11,894 nt of DNA from UBA6186 sp050012295. GTDB taxonomy: Bacteria > Pseudomonadota > Gammaproteobacteria > UBA6186 > Azoamicaceae. Positions 1-7,115 of the stretch are shown here, piece by piece. A program made the translations under genes and the position numbers. The stretch is from NCBI GenBank assembly GCA_050012295.1, contig JBEKHL010000044.1, positions 1 to 11,894 on the forward strand, given 5' to 3'. The notes beneath the pieces are model-generated. The model made no database searches. It was not told where the DNA came from and saw only the letters and a program-made list of their open reading frames with translations. Positions within the stretch are counted from its first letter, which is position 1; each line of letters opens with the position of its first letter.

Positions 1-959
1 GCCAAGCAGTACAGCAAAAACAATCAAGTTTTATGAGTAGGGTTGGGAGTTCTGTGGCGGATTTTTTTATGCCGGCAGCTTATGCGGATGATGGGATAGA
101 ACAAAGTAGTGGTCAAGACACCAGTATACCAGGACAGCAAATTCCTAGAAAAAATTGGTCAGAACGATGGAAAGAAGCAAGAAGTAGTGTAGAAGACACG
201 AATAACTTTAATGTAGACAACGCTCAACCAACTTGGATTTTAAATAAATCTAAATTATTGTATAGAAATTGGAAAGAAGCGCGTAGTACTTTTGCGCAAG
301 ATGATATTGATATAGATAAATATTTATATAGGGCACAATCAACTTGGATGTTTGATCATTCAACAATTGCAAAGAGTAGGAATGATTTTGATCCTGGTAC
401 TTATGTGTCGTCTAATTCAGTTGAACTGGCTTTATTCCCTAGGCAAAAACATACAGCTCGAGCTTATGATGTTGCTAAAGTAGGTACTAATGACGTTAAT
501 GTAGGGCTAACTTCTTATGCAACAGGAAATTGTGATATCAATAGTTTTAATTTTAGTAACTTAACGCCAAATTCTAATGTACAATGTGGAGGTGTTTTTG
601 GAATTAATGTGGCCCATTTAAAGATGGGGGAAAATTTCAATGCAAACGTAAATATTTTAAGTTGTAACGCATATGTAGAAAATGCTCTTATTTTAGAGCC
701 GGCCGGAGCTAATTTTAGTGGTTCTTTGCAGTGTTCTGCAGCTAGTTTGAACGTTACTCTAAAAACAGATCCAATATGTGTCAGAGATAATTGTTTGCAG
801 TGTGAAGGAAATGTTAGTGCGACATTTGGTACGGTAGGTGGTAGTGTTGAGACTAAAAGTGCATTGGAAGTTTTTAGTGGTATCGAAAAACTAGCCAATA
901 AGAATTCTAGTTTTAAATGTAAAATAACAAAGAAAAGCGGACCAACCCCAAATAAATAA
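1..959 (+). CDS. Unrecognised repeat-containing, Cys-rich protein; 5' end outside the window
   Basis: I do not recognise this protein. The frame is open to the first base of the window, and the first ATG (33) has no Shine-Dalgarno sequence, so I treat the gene as 5'-truncated. Residue numbers count from that ATG (308 residues to the stop). Residues 46-70 and 80-107 form an imperfect two-copy unit: WKEARSS then AQPTWIL, and WKEARST then AQSTWMF, offset by 34-37 residues. The C-terminal half (about 125-300) is rich in Asn, Ser, Val and alternating hydrophobic residues, suggesting beta structure. It contains eight cysteines (168, 186, 211, 234, 249, 254, 257, 296). AYA followed by Asp-Asp at residues 16-20 resembles a signal peptidase site, but no hydrophobic core is visible before it. 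A secreted or surface protein is possible, not shown. Confidence 0.7.
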   Translation, partial: QAVQQKQSSFMSRVGSSVADFFMPAAYADDGIEQSSGQDTSIPGQQIPRKNWSERWKEARSSVEDTNNFNVDNAQPTWILNKSKLLYRNWKEARSTFAQDDIDIDKYLYRAQSTWMFDHSTIAKSRNDFDPGTYVSSNSVELALFPRQKHTARAYDVAKVGTNDVNVGLTSYATGNCDINSFNFSNLTPNSNVQCGGVFGINVAHLKMGENFNANVNILSCNAYVENALILEPAGANFSGSLQCSAASLNVTLKTDPICVRDNCLQCEGNVSATFGTVGGSVETKSALEVFSGIEKLANKNSSFKCKITKKSGPTPNK

Positions 960-1042
960 GATGGTTTATGATAATTAATATACGTAATTTTTAAAAATGA
1001 TTATGGTTGTAAATGATGGTGTCACGATACAAAACTAAGTTT

Positions 1043-1048
1043 GGAGGT
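1043..1048 (+). promoter_or_regulatory. Strong Shine-Dalgarno for the DUF805/Coa1-like gene
   Basis: GGAGGT ends 9 bases before the ATG at 1058. It is the clearest ribosome binding site in the window and fixes this start. Most other genes here have weak sites or none. Confidence 0.7.
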
Positions 1049-1057
1049 GTTTAACAA

Positions 1058-2107
1058 ATGTCTTTATTGATCAGTGCTATGCATTTTTTAAAAATACCCA
1101 ATAGATTATGTAGAACAGATTATTTAATCATAGTTACGTTTATGTTTTTTAGTGCGATACTTGTTCTGATATTAACAGTAGCTATATCTGATATTGTTGG
1201 CACTAGGAACAACACATTTTTTTATGTGTTTTTACTTTTTATTTGGGTTGCAAAATTAATGTGTTCTATAGCTAGGTTACATGATGTTGATATATCTGGT
1301 TGGTGGATTATACCATTTTTGCTGTTTAGTCCTATTTATGAGATTATACCAATTACGCTTTTTAACGTTGTTATACATGGTTTGTTGTGGATTACACCAT
1401 TTTTTATTTCTGAGATTGTATTAATAATGTTGCCTGGTACTAAGGGACAGAATAGATTTATGGAAAGCTCTAAGATAGAAACACCGATTACTAATCTATC
1501 TGAACCAAAGGTTAAAGGTTGGAATTGGGGTCCTTTTATTCTTACATTTTTCTGGACAATTTTTCATGGTTTTTGGGGGATGGCTATTTTATCTATTATT
1601 CCTGGAATTGGTTTCTTAATTGGAATTATTCTTGGGTTTAAAGGAAATGAATGGGCATGGAAAATAGATAAACATAAAAATTATCATATATTTATTGAAC
1701 AACAACGCAGATGGAATAAAGTCGGTATAATTTTTATAATTATGTATAGTGTAATATTTATACCAACTTTTTCATTTTTTGGATATACTATATACGATAT
1801 TAAGTATGGCAAAACATATACCAAAATAAGTCATACTATAAATAACACAGAAAAGCTTACGGATCTTCTTGGGCATCCTATTCAAATAAATTCTTTTTTT
1901 AATTTTAATATAAAAAATAATTTTGCTCGTTATGAATTTGATGTGGTCGGACCTAAAAATCGTGGTCGTATTGTTTTGAAACAGTACAAAGGTGAAACAA
2001 TTTATCTTGTTCTTATGTTACATTCTAAAGAAAAGGTTGTGATTGTTGATGAAATTTTAGGTAAGCATCTTAAGAATTTAGATGAAGAAGTGGAAAATAA
2101 AAATTAA
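1058..2107 (+). CDS. Membrane protein: DUF805 region, GWNWG segment, Coa1-like C-terminal domain
   Basis: This 349-residue protein has three parts. Residues about 12-135 look like DUF805, a small multi-helix membrane family: several hydrophobic helices, RLHD at 73-76, SGWW at 80-83 and PGTKGQNRF at 126-134. Residues 150-220 carry GWNWG (154-158), a helical hairpin, and KGNEWAWK (195-202) followed by a QRRWNK segment, a pattern I know from membrane proteins that often precede DUF805 or Coa1-type domains. After a transmembrane helix (about 223-245), residues 255-335 resemble the Coa1/Tim21-like fold, with LLGHPI (270-275) and VGPKNRGRI (297-305). Mitochondrial Coa1 assists cytochrome c oxidase assembly. 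The role of bacterial relatives is not established, so no function is assigned. It is flanked by the partial gene upstream and the convergent zinc-ribbon pair downstream. Confidence 0.85.
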   Translation: MSLLISAMHFLKIPNRLCRTDYLIIVTFMFFSAILVLILTVAISDIVGTRNNTFFYVFLLFIWVAKLMCSIARLHDVDISGWWIIPFLLFSPIYEIIPITLFNVVIHGLLWITPFFISEIVLIMLPGTKGQNRFMESSKIETPITNLSEPKVKGWNWGPFILTFFWTIFHGFWGMAILSIIPGIGFLIGIILGFKGNEWAWKIDKHKNYHIFIEQQRRWNKVGIIFIIMYSVIFIPTFSFFGYTIYDIKYGKTYTKISHTINNTEKLTDLLGHPIQINSFFNFNIKNNFARYEFDVVGPKNRGRIVLKQYKGETIYLVLMLHSKEKVVIVDEILGKHLKNLDEEVENKN

Positions 2108-2157
2108 ACAAATTCAATAAAAAAGCACGCTTATGCCAGAGTACGCGATACCCTTGC

Positions 2158-2475
2158 CTAGCAGAAAATCCCATAAAGGATAAAGCAAATCAAAAGTGCT
2201 GGAAATATGTAAAGCCAAGTTGGTGTCTTAAATTCCCTGAATCTATATTGTGGTAAATGCTTTTTATAGTTACGTAGTTGTAGCACCACCTGGCATTTTA
2301 TACAGGTTAGGTAAAATATTTTTTCTTGCGGAAATATCGGGATAAAATAAATATGTTTATATAGCTGTATCGCATTAGCAATAAACGTATCACATTTACA
2401 TTCAACGCAAGGGTTAATTTTTATTTGAATAGATTTTTTCAAATTTAATGATTTTGTACCATGCATCACAATCAT
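2158..2475 (-). CDS. Small zinc-ribbon protein with a C-terminal membrane anchor
   Basis: This 105-residue protein has a zinc-ribbon pattern, C23-x2-C26-x-C28 and C58-x2-C61, with the hydrophobic IYFIPIFPQEK stretch between the pairs. A single transmembrane helix (about 87-104) ends at the C terminus. Its ATG overlaps the stop of the upstream gene by one base (TAATG), and GGAG lies 7 bases ahead, so the two genes are probably translationally coupled. This also favours Met1 over Met4. It shares its architecture of an N-terminal cytosolic zinc ribbon followed by one helix with its upstream neighbour. The two may form a membrane complex or be distant paralogues. No function is assigned. Confidence 0.8.
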   Translation of the reverse strand: MIVMHGTKSLNLKKSIQIKINPCVECKCDTFIANAIQLYKHIYFIPIFPQEKIFYLTCIKCQVVLQLRNYKKHLPQYRFREFKTPTWLYIFPALLICFILYGIFC

Positions 2476-3134
2476 TATTTTTCTCCACTTTTTTTATGTA
2501 GCAATATTGCATTATTAATAAAAAATTCATTAAAATCAGTTTTTGAGATTTTATATGTTTTATCAGAAAGTTCAGATTCTTTTTTACCATAATTTTTATA
2601 AATAATTACATCTACTAAATCTTGCTTTTTTACATAAATATGCCTAGACAATTGAACAAGAATATGTTGGTTATTGACTTCTACAATTTTGACCATTATA
2701 TGTCCATTCTCTTCAGGTTCCGGATGTTTCATTACTAGAAAGTCATCGACACATAATTTATCTAATGATGGTTTATTATCTATGTTATAGGCTAGAAACT
2801 TATTGTATCTTTGATAGTGCTCATTGCCATAATGATAGACAGTGTATCCAATTACACTCACTAGTAAAACAAAAAAAACATATGAAAATATTCTATTTGC
2901 ATGTTTTCTATATTGATGTTCATCCATAACTTTATAGTTATTAACAATGTGGGAAATATCGCTATAAAATATTTCCGAACTACACTTTTTACAACTTAAG
3001 CTAAAATAATTACCTTGTTTCCTAGATGTTATTTCAAATATATAGTAAGAATTATTGAGACATACTGGACAAGGCGTATACGACACACTTTGGTAGTGAT
3101 ATTTTTTGCTACTTCCAAAATCAAACCCGATCAT
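2475..3134 (-). CDS. Zinc-ribbon membrane protein with an extracytoplasmic C-terminal domain
   Basis: This 219-residue protein is of unrecognised family. The N-terminal zinc ribbon has CPVC (C22, C25) and CKKC (C48, C51). One transmembrane helix spans about 82-101. A soluble domain of about 115 residues follows and is predicted, from the basic residues before the helix, to lie outside the cytoplasm. That domain has alternating hydrophobic stretches (HIMVKIVEV, HILVQLSRHIYV) suggestive of a small beta fold. The ATG at 3134 has only a weak ribosome site. A well-formed promoter (3167-3195) supports it as the first gene of a two-gene operon. The zinc ribbon could bind nucleic acid or act in assembly; nothing here decides between them. 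Confidence 0.8.
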   Translation of the reverse strand: MIGFDFGSSKKYHYQSVSYTPCPVCLNNSYYIFEITSRKQGNYFSLSCKKCSSEIFYSDISHIVNNYKVMDEHQYRKHANRIFSYVFFVLLVSVIGYTVYHYGNEHYQRYNKFLAYNIDNKPSLDKLCVDDFLVMKHPEPEENGHIMVKIVEVNNQHILVQLSRHIYVKKQDLVDVIIYKNYGKKESELSDKTYKISKTDFNEFFINNAILLHKKSGEK

Positions 3135-3140
3135 TTAATA

Positions 3141-3165
3141 ACCACTGCTAATTACACTAAGTGGT
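3141..3165. promoter_or_regulatory. Inverted repeat over the zinc-ribbon operon start site
   Basis: ACCACT (3141-3146) and AGTGGT (3160-3165) are perfect inverted arms separated by 13 bases. They lie just downstream of the -10 box of the minus-strand promoter and immediately before the ATG at 3134. This is a usual position for a repressor operator. In RNA the downstream arm would also occupy the ribosome-binding position. Confidence 0.35.
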
Positions 3166-3166
3166 G

Positions 3167-3195
3167 ATTATATCATTATTATTTTTGCGTCTCAA
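3167..3195 (-). promoter_or_regulatory. Sigma70-type promoter of the zinc-ribbon operon
   Basis: Read on the minus strand, TTGAGA (3195-3190) and a perfect TATAAT (3172-3167) are separated by exactly 17 bases. The predicted start is near 3160, about 25 bases before the ATG at 3134. It is one of the two best promoters in the window. Confidence 0.6.
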
Positions 3196-3242
3196 TACTT
3201 ATATACGCTCTTGTCAAACCAAAATGATAACGACTTGCGTTA

Positions 3243-3248
3243 TATAAT
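3243..3248 (+). promoter_or_regulatory. -10 box of the higBA promoter
   Basis: A perfect TATAAT predicts a start near 3255. No good -35 hexamer sits 16-18 bases upstream; TTGTCA at 3211-3216 is too far away. The promoter may be weak or activator-dependent. Its position decides the higB start: the ATG at 3254 would sit on the transcription start itself, leaving 3272 as the usable codon. Confidence 0.45.
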
Positions 3249-3253
3249 GTTTA

Positions 3254-3269
3254 ATGTTATATTTAACAT
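3254..3269. promoter_or_regulatory. Candidate HigA operator (ATGTTA-4-TAACAT)
   Basis: Perfect 6-base inverted arms, ATGTTA (3254-3259) and TAACAT (3264-3269), surround a 4-base spacer directly on the predicted higBA start site. HigA antitoxins are known to repress their own operon by binding such short palindromes over the promoter. That this palindrome is the site is inference. Confidence 0.45.
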
Positions 3270-3271
3270 CT

Positions 3272-3553
3272 ATGATTTTATCTTTTAGTTGTAAAGAAAC
3301 AGAAAAAATTTGGAATGGAGTATATTCAAGAAAATTTTCTAAAGGTTTGCAACAACTAGCAAGAAGAAAATTACGTATGGTTTGTGCAGCAAAAAATATA
3401 AAAGATTTACAAGTACCACCAGGAAATTGTCTAGAAAAGTTAAATGGTACTAGAAAAGAGCAATTTAGTATAAGGATTAATAACCAATGGCGTATTTGTT
3501 TTAAATGGGAAGGTAGTGATGCAAAAGAAGTTATAATTTTAGATTATCATTGA
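3272..3553 (+). CDS. higB: HigB-type mRNA interferase toxin (RelE/ParE superfamily)
   Basis: This 93-residue protein is the toxin of a type II toxin-antitoxin pair. HigB enzymes cut mRNA at the translating ribosome when the antitoxin is lost. Family landmarks are visible: MILSF at the start, the SR..(x)n..QQLARRKLRMVCAA helix (about 19-40), DLQVPPGNCLEKL (45-57) and the C-terminal block RINNQWRICFKWEG...DYH (68-93). I chose the ATG at 3272 over the one at 3254 because it gives the usual family length and the MI.SF start, and the -10 box at 3243-3248 leaves 3254 untranscribed or at the very 5' end. No Shine-Dalgarno is seen. higA follows after 12 bases in the toxin-first order typical of hig loci. 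All conserved regions are present, so it is probably functional. Confidence 0.9.
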   Translation: MILSFSCKETEKIWNGVYSRKFSKGLQQLARRKLRMVCAAKNIKDLQVPPGNCLEKLNGTRKEQFSIRINNQWRICFKWEGSDAKEVIILDYH

Positions 3554-3565
3554 GGAATAGGTATT

Positions 3566-3886
3566 ATGAGCAAATTAAAAAATATACATCCAGGAGAAAT
3601 CTTAAGAGAAGAATTTATATTGTTAATGGGTTTAAGCCAAAACAAATTAGCTAGATCTATAAATGTACCTCCACGTAGAATTAATGAAATTGTATTAGAA
3701 AAAAGATCTATTACTGCGGATACTGCTTTAAGATTAGCAAAATTTTTTGGTACATCCCCAGATTTTTGGATGAATTTGCAGCAAGAATATGATTTGGAAG
3801 AAAAACGCAAGCAAATTAAAAATATTTTAGGTCATATTGTACATTTTAATTATAGTAATAAAGAGCATTTAAAAAACATATACTAA
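3566..3886 (+). CDS. higA: HigA-type antitoxin, XRE-family helix-turn-helix
   Basis: This 106-residue protein has the HigA N-terminal signature IHPGEILREEF (7-17), a helix-turn-helix at about 23-43 (LSQNKLARSINV...INEIV) and TALRLAKFFGTSPDFWMNLQ (53-72). GAGG inside the higB stop region (3552-3555) serves as its ribosome site. HigA neutralises HigB by direct binding and represses the operon, with the palindrome at 3254-3269 the likely target. Its 3' end faces the 3' end of mutS across 62 bases. Confidence 0.92.
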   Translation: MSKLKNIHPGEILREEFILLMGLSQNKLARSINVPPRRINEIVLEKRSITADTALRLAKFFGTSPDFWMNLQQEYDLEEKRKQIKNILGHIVHFNYSNKEHLKNIY

Positions 3887-3906
3887 ATACTCTTAACTTT
3901 TTAGTA
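3881..3906. terminator. Weak AT-rich inverted repeat between convergent higA and mutS
   Basis: TACTAAA (3881-3887) and TTTAGTA (3900-3906) are perfect 7-base inverted arms around a 12-base loop, overlapping the higA stop. The stem is short and AT-rich, and no long T tract follows on either strand, so termination activity is uncertain. Confidence 0.25.
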
Positions 3907-3948
3907 CCATAAAAGCAATTCTCGGTAAGCCATGCAAATTATTAAAAC

Positions 3949-6393
3949 TCATAATTTTCCAATAGTAGGTTCTCTTTCTAATTCTAATAATTTTATACTA
4001 GCTGTTTTAATAACATTTTCTGGAATACCAGCTAATTTTGCTACTTGTAATCCAAAACTTTTAGCTGCAGCTCCTGGTTCTACTGTATATAAAAATAATA
4101 ACGCCCCGTTTTGTTCTATAGCACTTAAGTGTACATTAGCTATTTGATTATTTTCTTTTGGTAAATTTGATAATTCGAAATAATGAGTCGCAAATAAAGT
4201 AAAACAATTATTAACTTCAATTAAATCTTTAGCGATAGCATAAGCTAAAGATAACCCATCAAAAGTACTAGTACCCCTACCTATTTCATCGATAATAACT
4301 AAGCTTTTAGGGGTGGCGTGTTTTAGTATATTAGCCGTTTCTGTCATTTCTACCATAAATGTTGATTTACCTTGAGCTAAATCATCACTTGCTCCAATGC
4401 GAGAAAAAATTCGATCTATTGGTCCTATAGTGGCAGAATGTGCCGGAACAAAACTCCCAATAAGAGCTAATAAAATTATTATAGCATTTTGGCGCATATA
4501 AGTAGATTTGCCCCCCATATTCGGTCCAGTTATAATGAGCATTTTAGTTTGTGCATTTAATAATAAATTATTTGGAATAAACGTGGCGGTCTGTACTTGT
4601 TCTACTACCGGATGGCGGCCAGCTATAATATTAATTTGGGCTGTTTCGCTCAAAGTAGGTTTAGACCAATTTAAAGTAGCGGCGCGTTCAGCAAAATTAT
4701 TTAAAACATCTAAGCTAGCTATAGCATGGGCTGTTTGTTGCAGCTTAATAATATGTTGTTGTAGAGATTTTAATAGTTGTTCAAAAAGAAATTTTTCTAA
4801 GGAAATAGCTTTAGATTTACTGCTTAAGATTTGATCTTCTAATTGTTTAAGATCTGGAGTTATAAAGCGCTCGACATTTTTTAAAGTTTGTCGTCTTATG
4901 TAAGTGCTTGGTGCTAATTTGCTTTGATTGCGACTTATTTCTATGTAGTAACCATGAATTTTATTAAATCCAATTTTTAAAGTAGAAATTTTGGTTTTTT
5001 CTTTTTCTTGTGTTTCTATAGTATTTAAATAATTATCGGCATCAGTATAAATTGCTCTTAAGCTATCTAGTTCTTGATTATAACCGTTGGCAATTACATT
5101 GCCGTCTCTTAATAAAAGAGGTGGATTTTCTACTATAGCATTAGCAATCATTTTATATAGATCTGGAAAAGCATCTAAATTAGCTAATATAGCTTTAAGT
5201 AATAAACTATTAACTGGACTAGAGCTAAGAAGTTGAATTAGATCTGGCAGATAGGAAAAAGCTTGTTTAAGTTGTATTAAGTCTCTAGGTTTAGCATTTA
5301 ATATAGCAATTCTGCTAATAATTCTTTCGATATCACTAATTTGTTTTAATAAATTGCCGAATTCTTCGTAGATCTGATTTTTTTGTAATTCTGAGACAGC
5401 AATATAACGTTGTTCTAAAATACTATGATCTTGGATTGGTCTGTTTAACCAATTAAATAATAATCTGTTACCCATCGCAGTTTTACAATGGTCTAAAATA
5501 GCCAGCAAAGTATTTTTTTTGTCTCCAATATTAGAAGCATAAAGATTATTAGTAATTTCTAAGTTTCTTCTAGTTTGTTGATCGATTATTACGCTGTCTT
5601 GATGATGTTCTATAGATAAGTTTTTAATATGCGGTAAATCGTTATTTTGCATAAATTTTACGTAGTAAAGTAAGGCGCCGGCTGCACAAAGAGCAAGAAT
5701 ATATTCTGGTTGGTTAGCTTTAAATTTATAATAAAAATTTTTTCCAAAATGTTGATCTAAAGATAATATAGCTTTTGCTTCAGTGAACTGTAATTGTTCT
5801 ATAGCATTAATTGCAGTTGTTATATTGAGTATTTTTTTATAGTTTTCTAGATTTTCTGGAATAATTATTTCAGCTGGTTGTAATCGTTCTAATTCACTAA
5901 TTAAATCATTATGATTTTGTACTGTTGAAATTTTAAATAAGCCAGTGCTAATTTCTAAAATGGCAATACCAAAGGTAGTATTAGATTGTAAAATACTAAT
6001 GATTAGATTGGCTTGTTTAGCTGGTAATAATTCTTCTTCAGTAACAGTACCTGGAGTAATAATTCTAGTTACTTTACGTTCAATTGGCCCTTTAGAATTT
6101 ACTTCACCGGTTTGTTCGCAAATAACTACAGTTTCGCCATGTTTAATTAATTTTGCTATATAATTGTCTACAGCATGGTAAGGTACTCCAGCCATTTTAA
6201 TGGCGTGCCCTTCTGGGGTTTTACCACGTTTAGTTAAAGTAATATTTAGTAATTTGGCAGCTTTAATTGCATCATCAAAAAATAATTCATAGAAATCGCC
6301 CATTCTGTATAACAATAAATAATTTTTATATTGCGATTTAATTTGTAAATATTGTTTGATCATTGGGGTGTAGAGATCTTCTTGTTCCTGCAT
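3949..6393 (-). CDS. mutS: DNA mismatch repair ATPase MutS, short C terminus
   Basis: MutS (814 residues) binds base mismatches and, with MutL, starts strand-specific repair. The mismatch-reading motif is intact: GDFYE at 32-36, with F34 and E36 matching the Phe-x-Glu of the family. The core, lever and clamp regions follow. The ATPase domain has Walker A GPNMGGKST (623-631), the composite-site loop STFMVEM (677-683), Walker B VIIDE (699-703) with GRGTSTFDG after it, and ATHYFEL (735-741). The protein ends soon after IKTASIKLLELE, so about 45 residues matching the E. coli tail are absent. That tail carries the tetramerisation segment. AGGT lies 6 bases before the start. It is the last gene of the lpxH-HEPN-MNT-mutS run, 22 bases after the MNT gene. 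Confidence 0.98.
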   Translation of the reverse strand: MQEQEDLYTPMIKQYLQIKSQYKNYLLLYRMGDFYELFFDDAIKAAKLLNITLTKRGKTPEGHAIKMAGVPYHAVDNYIAKLIKHGETVVICEQTGEVNSKGPIERKVTRIITPGTVTEEELLPAKQANLIISILQSNTTFGIAILEISTGLFKISTVQNHNDLISELERLQPAEIIIPENLENYKKILNITTAINAIEQLQFTEAKAILSLDQHFGKNFYYKFKANQPEYILALCAAGALLYYVKFMQNNDLPHIKNLSIEHHQDSVIIDQQTRRNLEITNNLYASNIGDKKNTLLAILDHCKTAMGNRLLFNWLNRPIQDHSILEQRYIAVSELQKNQIYEEFGNLLKQISDIERIISRIAILNAKPRDLIQLKQAFSYLPDLIQLLSSSPVNSLLLKAILANLDAFPDLYKMIANAIVENPPLLLRDGNVIANGYNQELDSLRAIYTDADNYLNTIETQEKEKTKISTLKIGFNKIHGYYIEISRNQSKLAPSTYIRRQTLKNVERFITPDLKQLEDQILSSKSKAISLEKFLFEQLLKSLQQHIIKLQQTAHAIASLDVLNNFAERAATLNWSKPTLSETAQINIIAGRHPVVEQVQTATFIPNNLLLNAQTKMLIITGPNMGGKSTYMRQNAIIILLALIGSFVPAHSATIGPIDRIFSRIGASDDLAQGKSTFMVEMTETANILKHATPKSLVIIDEIGRGTSTFDGLSLAYAIAKDLIEVNNCFTLFATHYFELSNLPKENNQIANVHLSAIEQNGALLFLYTVEPGAAAKSFGLQVAKLAGIPENVIKTASIKLLELEREPTIGKL

Positions 6394-6415
6394 AATTTAC
6401 CTGTTTGTTAAATTT

Positions 6416-6712
6416 TTAAAAATCAATTTTTATTGAATTTTTCATGATAATTGTTTTAAATTCTTGACTAATATTAGCCCAATCCACAATGTCTACTCTA
6501 AAAGATAGATCTGATTCAGAAAATGCTTCGCGCAATTCTACTAGCAGTTTTAACGATAATGGTTGATTACCTATCACACACAAATCTAAGTCAGAAAATG
6601 GTTTTGCAGTATTATTTACTCTAGAACCAAATGCAATAACTTGTTGTTTATGTAAGTGTTTTTTTAAAATTTTAGTTACAATTTCTAAATGTTCTGATTT
6701 TACATCAATCAT
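6416..6712 (-). CDS. MNT-type minimal nucleotidyltransferase antitoxin (MntA-like)
   Basis: This 98-residue protein belongs to the HI0073/MntA class of minimal nucleotidyltransferases. The catalytic pattern is clear: GSR at 29-31, then DLD at 41-43, and a third acidic residue in the VDIVDW strand (D74 or D77). In characterised HepT-MntA pairs the MNT protein adds AMP to a tyrosine beside the HEPN active site and so silences the toxin. All catalytic residues are present here, so the same activity is likely but inferred. Its start overlaps the HEPN stop by 8 bases and has no Shine-Dalgarno, which points to translational coupling. mutS follows 22 bases later. Confidence 0.9.
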   Translation of the reverse strand: MIDVKSEHLEIVTKILKKHLHKQQVIAFGSRVNNTAKPFSDLDLCVIGNQPLSLKLLVELREAFSESDLSFRVDIVDWANISQEFKTIIMKNSIKIDF

Positions 6713-7115
6713 GTTTTTTTATTCGTTGATTTAGTTGTTCTATAAGAGTTTGAATATGTGGAATAAAATTTATAATAACTTTAAATACTTCTGTTGCTTT
6801 ATTATCATCATAAGTATGACTTGTTTGATTTCTAGCTTCTCTAAATTCAAACCAAGGCTCCACAGTGTTAATAAGGCCAATTTCTCCGGCTAACCTTAAA
6901 AGATCACGAAAATTTAATTGATTAATATTTTCTGTTGCAGATTGTTCTTCCTTTATAAAGCGCTTAATTATTTTAATTGCAAGTTCATAAGTATATTCAA
7001 AACGTTGAATACATGCATCTCTTACCTCTAAATCACTTGGATTTAACTTTGCTCTATCAACAGCTGTTGTTAAACTTAAAAAAGCTTTTTTTAATGGGGA
7101 TAATATAATAGCCAT
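6705..7115 (-). CDS. HEPN-domain toxin (HepT-like, HI0074 family)
   Basis: This 136-residue all-alpha HEPN protein is of the HI0074 'nucleotidyltransferase substrate-binding' family, now known in several cases as an RNase toxin paired with an MNT protein. The family block RFEYTYELAIKIIKR lies at 38-52. The active-site motif is R95-N-Q-T-S-H100-T-Y102, an exact R-x4-H-x-Y. Arg and His form the RNase site, and the Tyr is the residue AMPylated by MntA in studied pairs. It starts 21 bases after lpxH and overlaps the MNT gene, so it is probably transcribed with both. An intact motif argues for an active toxin. Confidence 0.9.
   Translation of the reverse strand: MAIILSPLKKAFLSLTTAVDRAKLNPSDLEVRDACIQRFEYTYELAIKIIKRFIKEEQSATENINQLNFRDLLRLAGEIGLINTVEPWFEFREARNQTSHTYDDNKATEVFKVIINFIPHIQTLIEQLNQRIKKHD

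Noticed and set aside
515..898. Minus-strand open frame of 127 codons inside the first gene
   Set aside because: It is antisense to the repeat- and Cys-patterned plus-strand protein, without a ribosome site or recognisable features.
973..989. AATTA/TAATT hairpin followed by Ts after the first gene
   Set aside because: Only five AT pairs; in such AT-rich sequence it is expected by chance and is too weak for a terminator call.
2124..2158. Possible rho-independent terminator for the zinc-ribbon operon
   Set aside because: Six Ts follow a GC-richer stretch on the minus strand, but I could not pair a stem of more than three or four bases.
3254..3271. Upstream ATG giving higB six extra residues
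   Set aside because: It coincides with the predicted transcription start and operator palindrome, and the six residues have no counterpart in the HigB family pattern.
4508..4834. Plus-strand open frame of 108 codons, and others at 3932-4147 and 5945-6163
   Set aside because: They lie antisense inside mutS, which is strongly conserved in its own frame, and have no family features.
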